Shown here piece by piece: positions 17,704 through 26,385 of a stretch of DNA of 64,000 bases. Positions within the stretch are counted from its first letter, which is position 1. The number at the start of each line of letters is the position of its first letter. The notes under the pieces were generated by a model. The model was not told the DNA's origin. It did not search any database and saw nothing but the letters and a program-made list of their open reading frames with translations. Source of the stretch: Alphaproteobacteria bacterium LSUCC0719 (GTDB lineage Bacteria > Pseudomonadota > Alphaproteobacteria > Puniceispirillales > Puniceispirillaceae); assembly GCA_040839025.1 (NCBI GenBank), contig JBFPJN010000002.1, forward strand, positions 248,001-312,000, given 5' to 3'. A program made the position numbers and the translations under genes.

Positions 17704-18176
17704 GGCAACCGGCCATAGCGTTCCAGCGTCTCTGCAAACTGCAGCACAAGCCGACGCTCGGTAGAGTTTAGCACATTGACGATTTCGTCATTGCGTTTGT
17801 CGGTTGGTGAAAACACCACCCCCTGTTTCCGGTCCGCGGTCACAAAGCCACGACCGGAAAGCAACTTGACGTTCCGACGTACCGTTTCCTTGTCGAGACC
17901 GGTGAGGTCGGCAATCAGCGCATAGGTCAGTTTCTTGCCCTTGCCGCCGGGTCGCTTAGACAGCGCAACCCACCCTTCCAGGGTGGCATCAATCGACGTC
18001 TCTTCAAGATCTTCGCTGACAAGCAGGAAATGGTGCCAGCAGATCACCTGCAATATCAGATAGGCATTGGCGCTGCCGGCAAGCTTCAGGCAATGCTGGC
18101 TGCGGATTATTTCCATTTCGAGAAACCGACGCCAGATAAGCAGGAAATTCTCGTCAAGTGACATCACGGGTGACAT
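17688..18176 (-). CDS. Winged-helix DNA-binding protein, uncharacterised
   Basis: About 162 residues. The C-terminal half carries a winged helix-turn-helix (about residues 85-125: KLTYALIADLTGLDKETVRR, then a wing around GRGFVTADRKQGVVF). The N-terminal half is mostly helical and hydrophobic (EIIRSQHCLKLAGSANAYLI), perhaps a dimerisation or ligand domain. I do not recognise the family; it recalls MarR/Crp C-terminal domains. The ATG at 18176 is chosen since upstream codons run into AT-rich DNA; an ATG four codons later is possible. It is divergent from the dehydrogenase gene at 18483, a plausible target. Confidence 0.6.
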   Translation of the reverse strand: MSPVMSLDENFLLIWRRFLEMEIIRSQHCLKLAGSANAYLILQVICWHHFLLVSEDLEETSIDATLEGWVALSKRPGGKGKKLTYALIADLTGLDKETVRRNVKLLSGRGFVTADRKQGVVFSPTDKRNDEIVNVLNSTERRLVLQFAETLERYGRLPALQD

Positions 18177-18482
18177 GGCACCAAAACTTCGCAACAAATT
18201 AAAAACAAAAAGTAGTAAATATATTTTCAGGTTGTGCGGATTAGTTGTTTTTTTCAAGGAAGATTCGACCGAGCATTCAATCAGGCGCTGCAGAAAGCCG
18301 CATGAGCGCGCGCGCATCGGCATGTTTTCGGCTGTTATTCCAGCATATTACACCCATTGATTGCTGCACCTTGCGGTGACATGCTGCGGCAAGTGGCAGA
18401 CACCACCCCGCCGACACCTGCGTGGCCAGGATTGCCACCAACCGACAGCGGCTGAACGCCGACTCATCAAGGATGGAACCAC
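18177..18482. other. AT-rich divergent intergenic region
   Basis: Around 306 bases between divergent genes. Bases about 18180-18260 are distinctly AT-rich (runs of A and T, including TATATTTT) compared with the GC-rich surroundings, suiting a promoter for the winged-helix gene. I could not place a confident -35/-10 pair, and no gene is supported. Confidence 0.45.
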
Positions 18483-19598
18483 ATGGCAGTTGCGCCACGC
18501 CTGGCAGTCATTCGAGGAGACGGCATTGGCGGTGACGTCACCGACGCGGCGCTGTCAATCGCGGCGGCGGCAATCGGGGCTGTGGGCGGCCCGGCTTTCA
18601 GCTGTGACGCCATTGAGGCTGGCGCTGCCTATTTCAGCCGCACGAATATGGATATCGAAGCTGATGGAGAGGCGCGTGCCGGCGATGCCGACGCGATCTT
18701 TCTTGGCGCCATCGGCCTGCCATCCATTCGTCATCCTGACGGCACTGAAATCTCGCCGCATCTGCGTCTTCGCGACCGATTTCAGCTTTACGCCGGGGTG
18801 CGCCCGGTTCGAGCCTATCCAAACGCCCCGCAACGCCTTGCCGACCCACGGGCGGCGGCACTCGATCTGGTGATCATTCGCGAATCCACCGAGGGATTGT
18901 TCTACACGGCTGCGGTCCATGACCGTTCACCTGTAGAAGGCGACCCCACCGCACCAACCGCAGTGTCCGACATCATGCGAATTTCCGCCAGCACCACGCG
19001 CAAGCTTCATGAATTTGCCTTTCGGCATGCGGCGCGGCGGCGCGATCGTGGCAAGCGGGGGCAGCTGACCTGTGTCGACAAGGCCAATGTCTTCAAATCA
19101 CAGGCCTTCTTCCGGTCAATTTTTGACGAGGTTGCCAAAGACCATCCCGCCATCGACACAGCCTACAGCTATGTTGACGCCATGGCGCTCGACATGGTGC
19201 GTCGTCCCTGGGACTTCGATGTGATGGTGATGGAAAACATGTTTGGCGATATTCTGTCCGACCTTGCCGGCGGCCTTGTCGGCGGCATGGGCATGGCCGC
19301 CTGTGGCGAGATCGGGGACGAAAACGCGCTGTTCCAGCCAGCCCACGGATCAGCACCGGACATCGCGGGCCAGGACAAGGCCAACCCGCTTGCCGCAATA
19401 TTGAGCGGGGCGATGATGCTCGACTATCTTGCCATGAGATGCAATCTGCCGGCCTATGAAGCGGCGGCGAAACGGATCGAGGATGCTGTCGCGAACGGCT
19501 TTGCCGCGAATGATCTCCGGCCCGTGGAATTCGGCGGGGATATGGGCACAAAATCCATAACAAGGGCCGTGCTGGCCCATATTCAGGAGGTGGCGTGA
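18483..19598 (+). CDS. Isocitrate/isopropylmalate dehydrogenase family oxidoreductase
   Basis: A 371-residue beta-decarboxylating hydroxyacid dehydrogenase. Family motifs: RGDGIGGDV near the start, RESTEGLFY (substrate-side Tyr), VDKANVF (catalytic Lys), the metal-binding aspartates in MFGDILSDLAGGLVGG, and AHGSAPDIAGQDKANP near the nucleotide pocket. Real LeuB has a different ETGG-type substrate loop; the STEG loop points to tartrate/malate, homoisocitrate or other malate-like substrates. No leu genes are adjacent. It overlaps the next gene by one base, so the two form an operon. Confidence 0.85.
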   Translation: MAVAPRLAVIRGDGIGGDVTDAALSIAAAAIGAVGGPAFSCDAIEAGAAYFSRTNMDIEADGEARAGDADAIFLGAIGLPSIRHPDGTEISPHLRLRDRFQLYAGVRPVRAYPNAPQRLADPRAAALDLVIIRESTEGLFYTAAVHDRSPVEGDPTAPTAVSDIMRISASTTRKLHEFAFRHAARRRDRGKRGQLTCVDKANVFKSQAFFRSIFDEVAKDHPAIDTAYSYVDAMALDMVRRPWDFDVMVMENMFGDILSDLAGGLVGGMGMAACGEIGDENALFQPAHGSAPDIAGQDKANPLAAILSGAMMLDYLAMRCNLPAYEAAAKRIEDAVANGFAANDLRPVEFGGDMGTKSITRAVLAHIQEVA

Positions 19599-19882
19599 TG
19601 TATGTGATTGTCGTTGATTTCGAGGTCAGGCCGGATCGTCTGGATGAATTCCTGCCCTTGATGACAGAAAATGCCGACAGATCTGTTCGCGACGAACCGG
19701 GATGCCGCCAATTTGATGTCTGTACGGATCCGGACGCACCGCATCATATCTTTCTCTATGAAATCTATGATGACCGTGCCGCCTTCGATGCGCATCTGGC
19801 ATCTCCGCATTTCACACATTTCGATCAGGCAACGAGGGATATGGTGGCTTCAAAGACCGTGCGGGCGCTGCGGCGTCTCTAG
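19598..19882 (+). CDS. Antibiotic-biosynthesis-monooxygenase (ABM/YgiN) domain protein
   Basis: A 94-residue single-domain protein with the dimeric alpha-beta barrel pattern: VIVVDFEVRPDRLDEFLPL, DEPGCRQFDV, then FLYEIYDDRAAFDAHLASPH. YgiN-like proteins are small monooxygenases or accessory proteins. AGGAGG lies seven bases before the ATG at 19598, which overlaps the dehydrogenase stop as TGATG; a GTG one codon earlier is possible. Coupling to the dehydrogenase suggests a shared pathway. Confidence 0.85.
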   Translation: MYVIVVDFEVRPDRLDEFLPLMTENADRSVRDEPGCRQFDVCTDPDAPHHIFLYEIYDDRAAFDAHLASPHFTHFDQATRDMVASKTVRALRRL

Positions 19883-19895
19883 CATCATCATCACC

Positions 19896-20816
19896 TCACA
19901 GGGCCAGCAACACCGGGATCGCCAGCACGGACAACACAAAGCTCCACAGGATTGACAGCGCGATGGCGTCCTTTTCGCCGCCATAGCGGCTGGCAAAGGT
20001 CAGAGCCATGATGCCAACTGGCGACACCGCGACCAGAAGCGACGTCCGGGCCGTATCCAGCGCATAGCCGCCAAGCACCAGGATCAATCCCGCAGCCAGC
20101 AATGGATGGACCAGCATTTTCATGCCGGTGATATACCCGGCCAGACGGATATGCGATCGGTCAAGCGGCGCTGCCAGCAGCACGCCGGCGGCGAACAGGC
20201 CGCAGGGTGCCGCTGTATCGGCAATGAAGCCGGCCCCCCTGACAAGCGCCAGCGGCGGCTCGACCGGCGCAAGATTGACAAGCAGCCCGAAAACCAGCGC
20301 CAGCAACAACGGGTTGCGCGCCTGTCGGACCGCCGCCGCCGCCACACCGCGTCCGGCACCGGCATTGATATCAAGAAGGACGATGGACAGGGCAAAGATG
20401 ATGATGTCAAAGGCAATGATCCCGCGCACCGGCAGTGTCATTTCCGCTGGAAAGGCGAATTGCGCAATCGGATAGGCAAACATCACATGGTTGGAAAATG
20501 ACGCGCCGATGCCGACAAGTATGGCGTTCTTGAAATCGAGCCTGAAAAGCCAGACGCCGATCAACGCCGTTGTCGCATACAGGATCACTTCGCCGAGAAG
20601 ATACAGCCCGACCAGCGACAGGTCGGCAGCGCCGAAATCACTGGTCACCAGGATGCTGACCAGAATGGCCGGGGCCGCAAGGCGGGCGATGAATTTAAGG
20701 ATGGCCTCGGCCTCGGTGCCGGTAAAGACGCCCCGGCGGGCCAGCCAGAACCCCAGGAAGAACATCAGCGCCACCGGAAAGACCGATGACAGGAAGTTAT
20801 TCAGTATGTCGGCCAA
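19896..20816 (-). CDS. AEC family transporter
   Basis: A 306-residue membrane protein with about ten helices in the AEC (auxin efflux carrier/malonate) fold. The repeat with the internal break (LAPVEPPLALVRGAGFIADT and PCGLFAAGVLLAAP) is typical. AEC proteins move organic acids. It lies downstream of the DUF4149 gene and the otn genes on the same strand, so it might carry a sugar acid, but spacing (54 and 93 bases) leaves operon membership open. Confidence 0.83.
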   Translation of the reverse strand: MADILNNFLSSVFPVALMFFLGFWLARRGVFTGTEAEAILKFIARLAAPAILVSILVTSDFGAADLSLVGLYLLGEVILYATTALIGVWLFRLDFKNAILVGIGASFSNHVMFAYPIAQFAFPAEMTLPVRGIIAFDIIIFALSIVLLDINAGAGRGVAAAAVRQARNPLLLALVFGLLVNLAPVEPPLALVRGAGFIADTAAPCGLFAAGVLLAAPLDRSHIRLAGYITGMKMLVHPLLAAGLILVLGGYALDTARTSLLVAVSPVGIMALTFASRYGGEKDAIALSILWSFVLSVLAIPVLLAL

Positions 20817-20870
20817 ATCGCCCTGCCCCCTCGCACAAGTCCTGATATACCAGCGCGCAGTCTAGGCGCG

Positions 20871-21293
20871 TCAGGCGGCGCTGCCGAGAGAATAAAATCC
20901 GACCACCGTCAGACTGCCGGCAAGCTGCAGCAGGAATATGCCGACCGACGCCATATGCAGTAGCCCGAACATGCGCTTTGCCGCCGCGTCACCCTCCAGA
21001 TCAAGGTCGCGATAGGCGTTGATGCGCGGCGTCAGGATGAAGACATTGACAGCAAATCCGCCAGCGCTCAGGACAGACACGGCCAGCTGCCAGTCGGCAC
21101 CAGCCTGCCAGGCGGCCAGCGACGCTGCCAGCGCCAGCACAAGGCCGAACAGGAACAATCGGGGAAACAGGACGCGAAGGAATGCACCAACGGCCTTTGC
21201 CGACAGCGTCTTGAAGGCGGCTTGCGGTACCACCGCCATGAAAAACAGCATGAATCCGGCAATCGCCGCGTGAATGAGGGCCAGATTGGCCAT
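20871..21293 (-). CDS. DUF4149-like membrane protein
   Basis: A 140-residue protein with four membrane helices (about residues 5-25, 42-62, 70-90 and 115-135) and the family-like loop TPRINAYRDLDLEGDAAAKR. It resembles DUF4149/TMEM205 proteins, whose role is unknown. The ATG at 21293 is preferred over one 12 codons upstream because GGGAG precedes it at good spacing and the helix starts right after. Its place between otnI and the AEC carrier gives no functional clue. Confidence 0.72.
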   Translation of the reverse strand: MANLALIHAAIAGFMLFFMAVVPQAAFKTLSAKAVGAFLRVLFPRLFLFGLVLALAASLAAWQAGADWQLAVSVLSAGGFAVNVFILTPRINAYRDLDLEGDAAAKRMFGLLHMASVGIFLLQLAGSLTVVGFYSLGSAA

Positions 21294-21386
21294 ATGTCGC
21301 TCCCTGATGAACGAATTCCGACGCCCCACCCTATGATCCGGAGATGGCTTGCGACAAGAGGGGGTGATGCCGCAGGCACAGGGCGC

Positions 21387-22148
21387 TCAGCGAAGGCTGT
21401 CCATCCAGCCAAGGCTGGCGTCGGTATCGCCGTCTCCCGGTTTGTATTCGGCACCGAGTGGCGCGGCATATCCCATTTCGGCGATATGCGCGAAGATATG
21501 GCGATACGCTATCTCGCCCCGGTCGGGACGACCGCGCGTCGGCACACTGGCAAACTGGATATGACCGATGATATCCAGCGTCGCGGTTAACCGGCGTGAC
21601 AGATCACCCTCCAGAATCTGGATATGATAGCAGTCGAACATCAGTTTCAGGTTTGGCGCACCAACGGACTCGATGATGCGGCGCGCCTGATCGGTATGGT
21701 TCAGGAAATATCCCGGCGCGTCATGATGGTTCAACGGCTCTATGAGAAAGGTGACATCCGGCGCTGTGGATGTGGCATGACGAAGATTGTCGATGAAGCA
21801 GGATTCTGCCTGCGGGCCCTCGGCAAAGCCGGCCATCACATGGATATTCGGCGCGTCGATGGCCTCGGCATAGGCAATCGCCCGATCGATCGCCGCGCGC
21901 GCTTCGGATTCGCGCCCGACAAGCGCGGCAAGCCCGTTATCGCCAGCCGCAACATTGCCACGAACCGTGTTCAACCCCAGCATAGGCAGACCTGTGGCTG
22001 TCAGCGCCGCCTTCACGTCTGCGGGGTGGTGATCATAGGGCCAGTGGCATTCAACAGCATCAAACCCCGCCGCATGCGCCGCGTGGATAGCGTCGACCAG
22101 CGGCAGGTCAGCCCACAGAAACCCCAGATTGGCTGAAAACCGTGTCAT
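21387..22148 (-). CDS. otnI: 2-oxo-tetronate isomerase (OtnI), hydroxypyruvate-isomerase family
   Basis: A 253-residue TIM barrel of the Hyi/OtnI family. Typical positions are NLGFLWADLPLVDAIHAA at the start, GFDAVECHWPYDH, FLIEPLNHHDAPGYFL with metal-binding Glu, and LMFDCYHIQ with Asp and His. In the four-carbon acid sugar pathway it interconverts 2-oxo- and 3-oxo-tetronate. It could alone be read as hydroxypyruvate isomerase, but the linked kinase, decarboxylase and dehydrogenase support the tetronate role. Its ATG overlaps the stop of otnC (ATGA). Confidence 0.87.
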   Translation of the reverse strand: MTRFSANLGFLWADLPLVDAIHAAHAAGFDAVECHWPYDHHPADVKAALTATGLPMLGLNTVRGNVAAGDNGLAALVGRESEARAAIDRAIAYAEAIDAPNIHVMAGFAEGPQAESCFIDNLRHATSTAPDVTFLIEPLNHHDAPGYFLNHTDQARRIIESVGAPNLKLMFDCYHIQILEGDLSRRLTATLDIIGHIQFASVPTRGRPDRGEIAYRHIFAHIAEMGYAAPLGAEYKPGDGDTDASLGWMDSLR

Positions 22149-22795
22149 TCATCCCACTCGATATCAAAGCCTGTCACGACATCGCGGACCTGCGCTTCGC
22201 TCAGAAGGCGCGGAGACATGCCGCGGGTCATAAGCGCCAGTCTGGCGGTATCTTCAAGTTCCTCAACCGCGTTGCAGGCCGCCTCGACATCCTTGCCGGC
22301 AACGACCGGCCCATGATTTGCCAGCATCACCGCGGACCGCCTTCCGGCAAGACCACGCACCGCCGTGCCCATCGCCGGGTCACCGGGCAGGAAGAAGGGC
22401 AACAGTTTCACCCTGCCAAGCTTCATGATGGCATAGGGGGTCATCGGCGGCAGGAAATTGTCCGGGTCGACATCGGGAAGCATCGAAAACGCCACCGAAT
22501 GGCAGGAATGAAGATGCACCACCGCGCCGGCACTGGACCGCGTTTCATAAAACGCGCTGTGAAGCGGCATTTCCTTGGTCGGCTTGTCTCCATCAACCAG
22601 CTTGCCGGCTGCATCAAAGCGGCTGAGGCGTGCCGGGTCCAACCGGCCAAAGCTTGTCCCGGTCGGAGAGACCAGCAGGCCACCATCCTCGGTACGAGCC
22701 GAAATATTCCCCGTGCTGCCGCCGGTCAGGCCGCGATCAAACATGGATTTTGCCAAAAGGCAAATCTGTTCGCGAAGCTTTGTCTCACGGCTCAT
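22145..22795 (-). CDS. otnC: 3-oxo-tetronate 4-phosphate decarboxylase (OtnC), class II aldolase family
   Basis: A 216-residue zinc-dependent class II aldolase/adducin fold. Zinc ligands are visible: HLHSCHSVAF (two His) and LANHGPVVAGKD (third His); EMPLHSAFYE supplies the catalytic Glu. In the pathway it decarboxylates 3-oxo-tetronate 4-phosphate to dihydroxyacetone phosphate and CO2. Start and stop overlap neighbours by four bases each (ATGA at both ends), showing translational coupling with otnK and otnI. Confidence 0.88.
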   Translation of the reverse strand: MSRETKLREQICLLAKSMFDRGLTGGSTGNISARTEDGGLLVSPTGTSFGRLDPARLSRFDAAGKLVDGDKPTKEMPLHSAFYETRSSAGAVVHLHSCHSVAFSMLPDVDPDNFLPPMTPYAIMKLGRVKLLPFFLPGDPAMGTAVRGLAGRRSAVMLANHGPVVAGKDVEAACNAVEELEDTARLALMTRGMSPRLLSEAQVRDVVTGFDIEWDE

Positions 22796-24060
22796 GACGC
22801 CTCCAGTCTGGCAAGGGCCGCAGCAAAGAAATCCCTGTCCCCGAAATTGCCCGATTTCAATGTTACCGCTATATCCTCGCCTTTGACATTGGCAAAGGTC
22901 CAGGGAACGCCGGGCGCGATCTCGGTACCTATATCAAGACGCGCAAGGCCCAGCGCCTGTGCCACCGCGCCTGAAGTTTCACCGCCGGCGACGACAAATC
23001 GCCGCCTGCCGGCGTCAAACGCCGCCACTGCAAGCGCGGCAAGCGCCTGTTCGACAAGCTGGCCGGCCCTTGCGGTGCCAAGCCGGTCCTGTGCCGCGCG
23101 CACCTCATCCGGCGCGGCAGTGGCGTAGATCATCGGCACACTGTCATGTGGCTGGCTGGCAAGCCAGTCAAGGGCCGCACCGGGACCGGCGGTGGCAAGG
23201 TCCAGCGGATCAAGCCTCAGCGATGGACCATGTCCGTCATAGGCGGCCACCTGTTGATTTGTCATTGCCGAGCAGCTTCCCGACAAAATCACCGCGCCGG
23301 CAGCCACACCCGGTGTCTTCAGCGAGGGCGCGTCGGCCGGCAGCAGACCATCCTGACGGTAAAGATCGGGCAGCGGCATTGCCACCGCCGAACCGCCCGT
23401 CATCAACGCCATATCGCGGCAGGCAGCAGCAATGATGCCAATATCTTCATTCGCCACCGCATCCACCACCACATGCGCCACACCATCATCGCTCAAAGCC
23501 ACCAGCCTGTCGGCAAGCGCCGCCGCGCCGCGCGCCACAACCAACCTGTCGGCAAGCCCGACCGGTCGCGTCACCTGTGGTTCCAGAAGCCGCATCAGAT
23601 TGCTGTCACGCATCGGGGTCAGCGGGTGATCCTTCATCGGGCTTTCGGCAAGCGGCTGCCGGCCAACAAACAGATTGCCCATGAAGATGGCCCGGCCATT
23701 CTCCGGAAATGCCGGACAGTAGATTGTCTGGTTTGTGCCAAGATCATCCATCAGCGCTTCCGCCACCGGGCCGATATTGCCCGCAGCCGTGCTGTCGAAG
23801 GTCGAACAGTATTTCCAGAAGAACCGTTCGGCGCCGGCACCCCGCAACCAGGCAAGCGCGGCACGGCATTCCGCCACCGCCTCGGTCACCGGCGCGGTCC
23901 GGCATTTCAGGGCAATCACCTCTAACGGGGCGGCACCATCAGGCGGGGTGTCGGGCACACCAAGGCGAAGCGATACATGCACGCCGGACCGGGCCAGCAG
24001 CCCGGCAAGATCGGTGGCGCCGGTAAAATCATCGGCGATGCAGCCAAGAATGGTTGTCAC
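22792..24060 (-). CDS. otnK: 3-oxo-tetronate kinase (OtnK), four-carbon acid sugar kinase family
   Basis: A 422-residue DUF1537-family kinase with both halves intact. The N-terminal substrate domain begins with the signature GCIADDFTGATDLAGLLARS; the C-terminal nucleotide domain has VVAGGETSGAVAQALGL. It phosphorylates the 4-hydroxyl of 3-oxo-tetronate using ATP. Start is GTG at 24060, directly after the ltnD stop codon, and the stop overlaps otnC. Length and motifs match characterised OtnK/DtnK proteins. Confidence 0.92.
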   Translation of the reverse strand: MTTILGCIADDFTGATDLAGLLARSGVHVSLRLGVPDTPPDGAAPLEVIALKCRTAPVTEAVAECRAALAWLRGAGAERFFWKYCSTFDSTAAGNIGPVAEALMDDLGTNQTIYCPAFPENGRAIFMGNLFVGRQPLAESPMKDHPLTPMRDSNLMRLLEPQVTRPVGLADRLVVARGAAALADRLVALSDDGVAHVVVDAVANEDIGIIAAACRDMALMTGGSAVAMPLPDLYRQDGLLPADAPSLKTPGVAAGAVILSGSCSAMTNQQVAAYDGHGPSLRLDPLDLATAGPGAALDWLASQPHDSVPMIYATAAPDEVRAAQDRLGTARAGQLVEQALAALAVAAFDAGRRRFVVAGGETSGAVAQALGLARLDIGTEIAPGVPWTFANVKGEDIAVTLKSGNFGDRDFFAAALARLEAS

Positions 24061-24969
24061 TCACCCCTCCCCGGGCAGATCAAGACCACTGTTGCGGGCA
24101 TAGACCTTGGCAACGGCGGCATCATCCTCGCGCCCCAGACCCATCCCGGCGGCTGCCACATATTGCTGCAATGCGGTGGCGGCAATCGGCGCGCTGAATC
24201 TCGATTCCTTGGCGATGTCGAGAACGATGCCAAGATCCTTCAGCCAGATATCAATCTGCGAGTGCGGTGTGTAATCACCGTTCACAATGTGCGGCGCGCG
24301 ATTCTCCAGCATCCAGCTGGTGCCGGCGCATTTCGATATCACCTCGAGGAACCTGTCGGGTGCCAGCCCCTGTTTCATGCCAAAGGTGATTGCCTCGGCC
24401 ATGGTCGCGATATGAACCCCGGCAAGAAGCTGGTTCACCACCTTCATCACCGACCCGGCACCGGGCTCATCCCCCATGCGAAAGACGGTCTCGGCGGTGG
24501 CGTCGAGGATCGGGGCCGCGGCATCGAAGCCAGCCGCGCTTCCCGATGCCATGATACTGAGCTGACCGGCGGCAGCCTTGACCGAGCCACCGGAAATCGG
24601 CGCGTCGAGATATTGGATCTGATGCGCCTCACATGCGGCTGCCATGTCACGGGCGAATGCCGGCGGCACAGTCGCACAGGACAAGACAACCGCACCGGAG
24701 CGCAGCATCGGCACGACGCCGCTGTCACCGAACAGCACCGCCTCGGTCTGCGTGGCGTTCAGCACGACGATGACAACCGCATCGAGATCAGGCGCGATAT
24801 CGGCAAGATCGCCATCCGCGCCGCCCTCGGCGACAAAGCGGTCCCGCACCTCGGGAACAACGTCGAAACCATGAACAATGTGACCGGCGCGAAGAAGTGA
24901 CTGCGCCATGCCATATCCCATCGAGCCGAGGCCGAAAACAGCGACCTTCCTGATATTGCCACCTGTCAC
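24061..24969 (-). CDS. ltnD: L-threonate dehydrogenase-like beta-hydroxyacid dehydrogenase (LtnD)
   Basis: About 302 residues, beta-hydroxyacid dehydrogenase family. The NAD(P) loop FGLGSMGYGMA is at the start, the substrate loop DAPISGGSVKAAAG near residue 118, and the catalytic Lys in MKVVNQLLAG near 170. In the tetronate pathway LtnD oxidises L-threonate to 2-oxo-tetronate. I choose GTG at 24969 because GGGAGG lies eight bases before it; an ATG 13 codons earlier gives a non-family leader. It is first in the ltnD-otnK-otnC-otnI operon. A D-erythronate or glycerate substrate cannot be excluded. Confidence 0.85.
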   Translation of the reverse strand: MTGGNIRKVAVFGLGSMGYGMAQSLLRAGHIVHGFDVVPEVRDRFVAEGGADGDLADIAPDLDAVVIVVLNATQTEAVLFGDSGVVPMLRSGAVVLSCATVPPAFARDMAAACEAHQIQYLDAPISGGSVKAAAGQLSIMASGSAAGFDAAAPILDATAETVFRMGDEPGAGSVMKVVNQLLAGVHIATMAEAITFGMKQGLAPDRFLEVISKCAGTSWMLENRAPHIVNGDYTPHSQIDIWLKDLGIVLDIAKESRFSAPIAATALQQYVAAAGMGLGREDDAAVAKVYARNSGLDLPGEG

Positions 24970-25140
24970 CTGGTCTGCCTCCCGTTGCACGTGCCTGAAC
25001 AATAGCAATGACCGGCAGGATCACAAGCTGGATAATGGCTGCCACCACGGTGACGGGATGGATGATTACAGCTGGCAGAGCCGAATCCGACCTGATATCC
25101 ATATTCTGGCATTTATCAGAGACAGAGGCGTGGCGCCCGC

Positions 25141-26376
25141 ATGAAAGGCCGCCGCGATCGACAGGCAGGAATGACATCAGCACAGTATCCAGATTTTGAA
25201 TCCGCAGCGTTTCTTCGCGCGCATGTCGACAGCATTCTGGCGTTCTATGAACCAGAGGCGTTTGATCCGGCTGGCGGTTTCTTTCATCACTTTCTGGATG
25301 ACGGGTCGGTCTATGACCGTGACACGCGCCATCTGGTCAGTTCGACACGCTTTGTTTTCAACTACACAAATGCCTTCCTTGCGACCGGTCGGCCCCATTA
25401 CCGTGACTGGGCCGCACATGGGCTGAGCTATCTCGGCACACACCACCGCGCACCGCAGGGCCATTATCTGTGGCAACGCAAGGCGGATGTGGTCGAGGAT
25501 GGGCGTGCCATGGCCTATGGTCATGCCTTTGTGATCCTGGCGGCGGCCTGGGCGGCGCGGGTCGGCATCGAAGGTGCCGGATCGATGCTGGATTCCTGCT
25601 GGGATTTCATGGAGACGCAGTTCTTTGAACCGGACCATGACGCCTATGCGGACGAGCGGTCGGATGATCTGACGCAGCTCGACAGCTATCGCGGACAGAA
25701 CGCCAACATGCATACCGTCGAGGCACTGATCGCCGCATTTGAGACCACCGGCGAGGCACGCTATCTGGACCGCGCCGACAGGGTGGCCCATAAATTCACC
25801 GTCGAGCTGGCCGCCGCCGCCGACGGCCAGGTCTGGGAACATTACGATTCCGGCTGGACCCATGACTGGGCCTACAATATCGACAAGCCCGACGATCTGT
25901 TCAAGCCATGGGGCTTTCAGCCCGGACATCAGGTGGAATGGGCAAAATTGCTGCTTCAGCTCGACACGCACCGCCCCGCAGACTGGCATCTGGCAACAGC
26001 CATATCACTGTATGACAGGGCGATGGAGCGCGGATGGGATCCTGTCCATGGCGGGCTTGTCTATGGATATGCGCCGGATGGCGGTTTTGCCGACGCGACA
26101 AAATATTTCTGGGTTCAGGCCGAGGCCATTGCCACCGCCTGGCGGCTGTTCGCACGCACTGGCAAGACCTGCTATCGTGACGACTATCACCGCCTGTGGC
26201 GCTGGTCATGGGATCACCTTGTGGATCATGAACATGGTGCCTGGTACCGCATCGTGACCCGCGAGGGGTCATGGATCGAGCCGTTCAAATCACCTGCCGG
26301 CAAGGTTGACTATCACACTATGGGGGCCTGCTGGGATGTATTGTCGGTCATGGATGCCGCTGACAGACATGGATAG
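25141..26376 (+). CDS. AGE-family sugar epimerase/isomerase
   Basis: A 411-residue alpha6/alpha6-barrel protein of the N-acylglucosamine 2-epimerase family (relatives: YihS, mannose isomerase, cellobiose epimerase). Family features: STRFVFNYTNAF near residue 65, HAFVILAAAW, the acidic DEAFDE-like stretch replaced by DAYADERSDDLTQL, and GFQPGHQVEWAKLLLQL with the conserved His-Glu-Trp. It interconverts aldoses and ketoses or C2 epimers of free sugars. The ATG at 25171 is an alternative start. It is nine bases before the FAD oxidoreductase gene and divergent from the tetronate operon. Confidence 0.85.
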   Translation: MKGRRDRQAGMTSAQYPDFESAAFLRAHVDSILAFYEPEAFDPAGGFFHHFLDDGSVYDRDTRHLVSSTRFVFNYTNAFLATGRPHYRDWAAHGLSYLGTHHRAPQGHYLWQRKADVVEDGRAMAYGHAFVILAAAWAARVGIEGAGSMLDSCWDFMETQFFEPDHDAYADERSDDLTQLDSYRGQNANMHTVEALIAAFETTGEARYLDRADRVAHKFTVELAAAADGQVWEHYDSGWTHDWAYNIDKPDDLFKPWGFQPGHQVEWAKLLLQLDTHRPADWHLATAISLYDRAMERGWDPVHGGLVYGYAPDGGFADATKYFWVQAEAIATAWRLFARTGKTCYRDDYHRLWRWSWDHLVDHEHGAWYRIVTREGSWIEPFKSPAGKVDYHTMGACWDVLSVMDAADRHG

Positions 26377-26385
26377 AAGCCACCG

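Noticed and set aside
22142-23128. Plus-strand open frame opposite otnC and otnK
   Set aside because: Antisense to two genes with clear catalytic motifs; the protein is compositionally biased and has no ribosome site.
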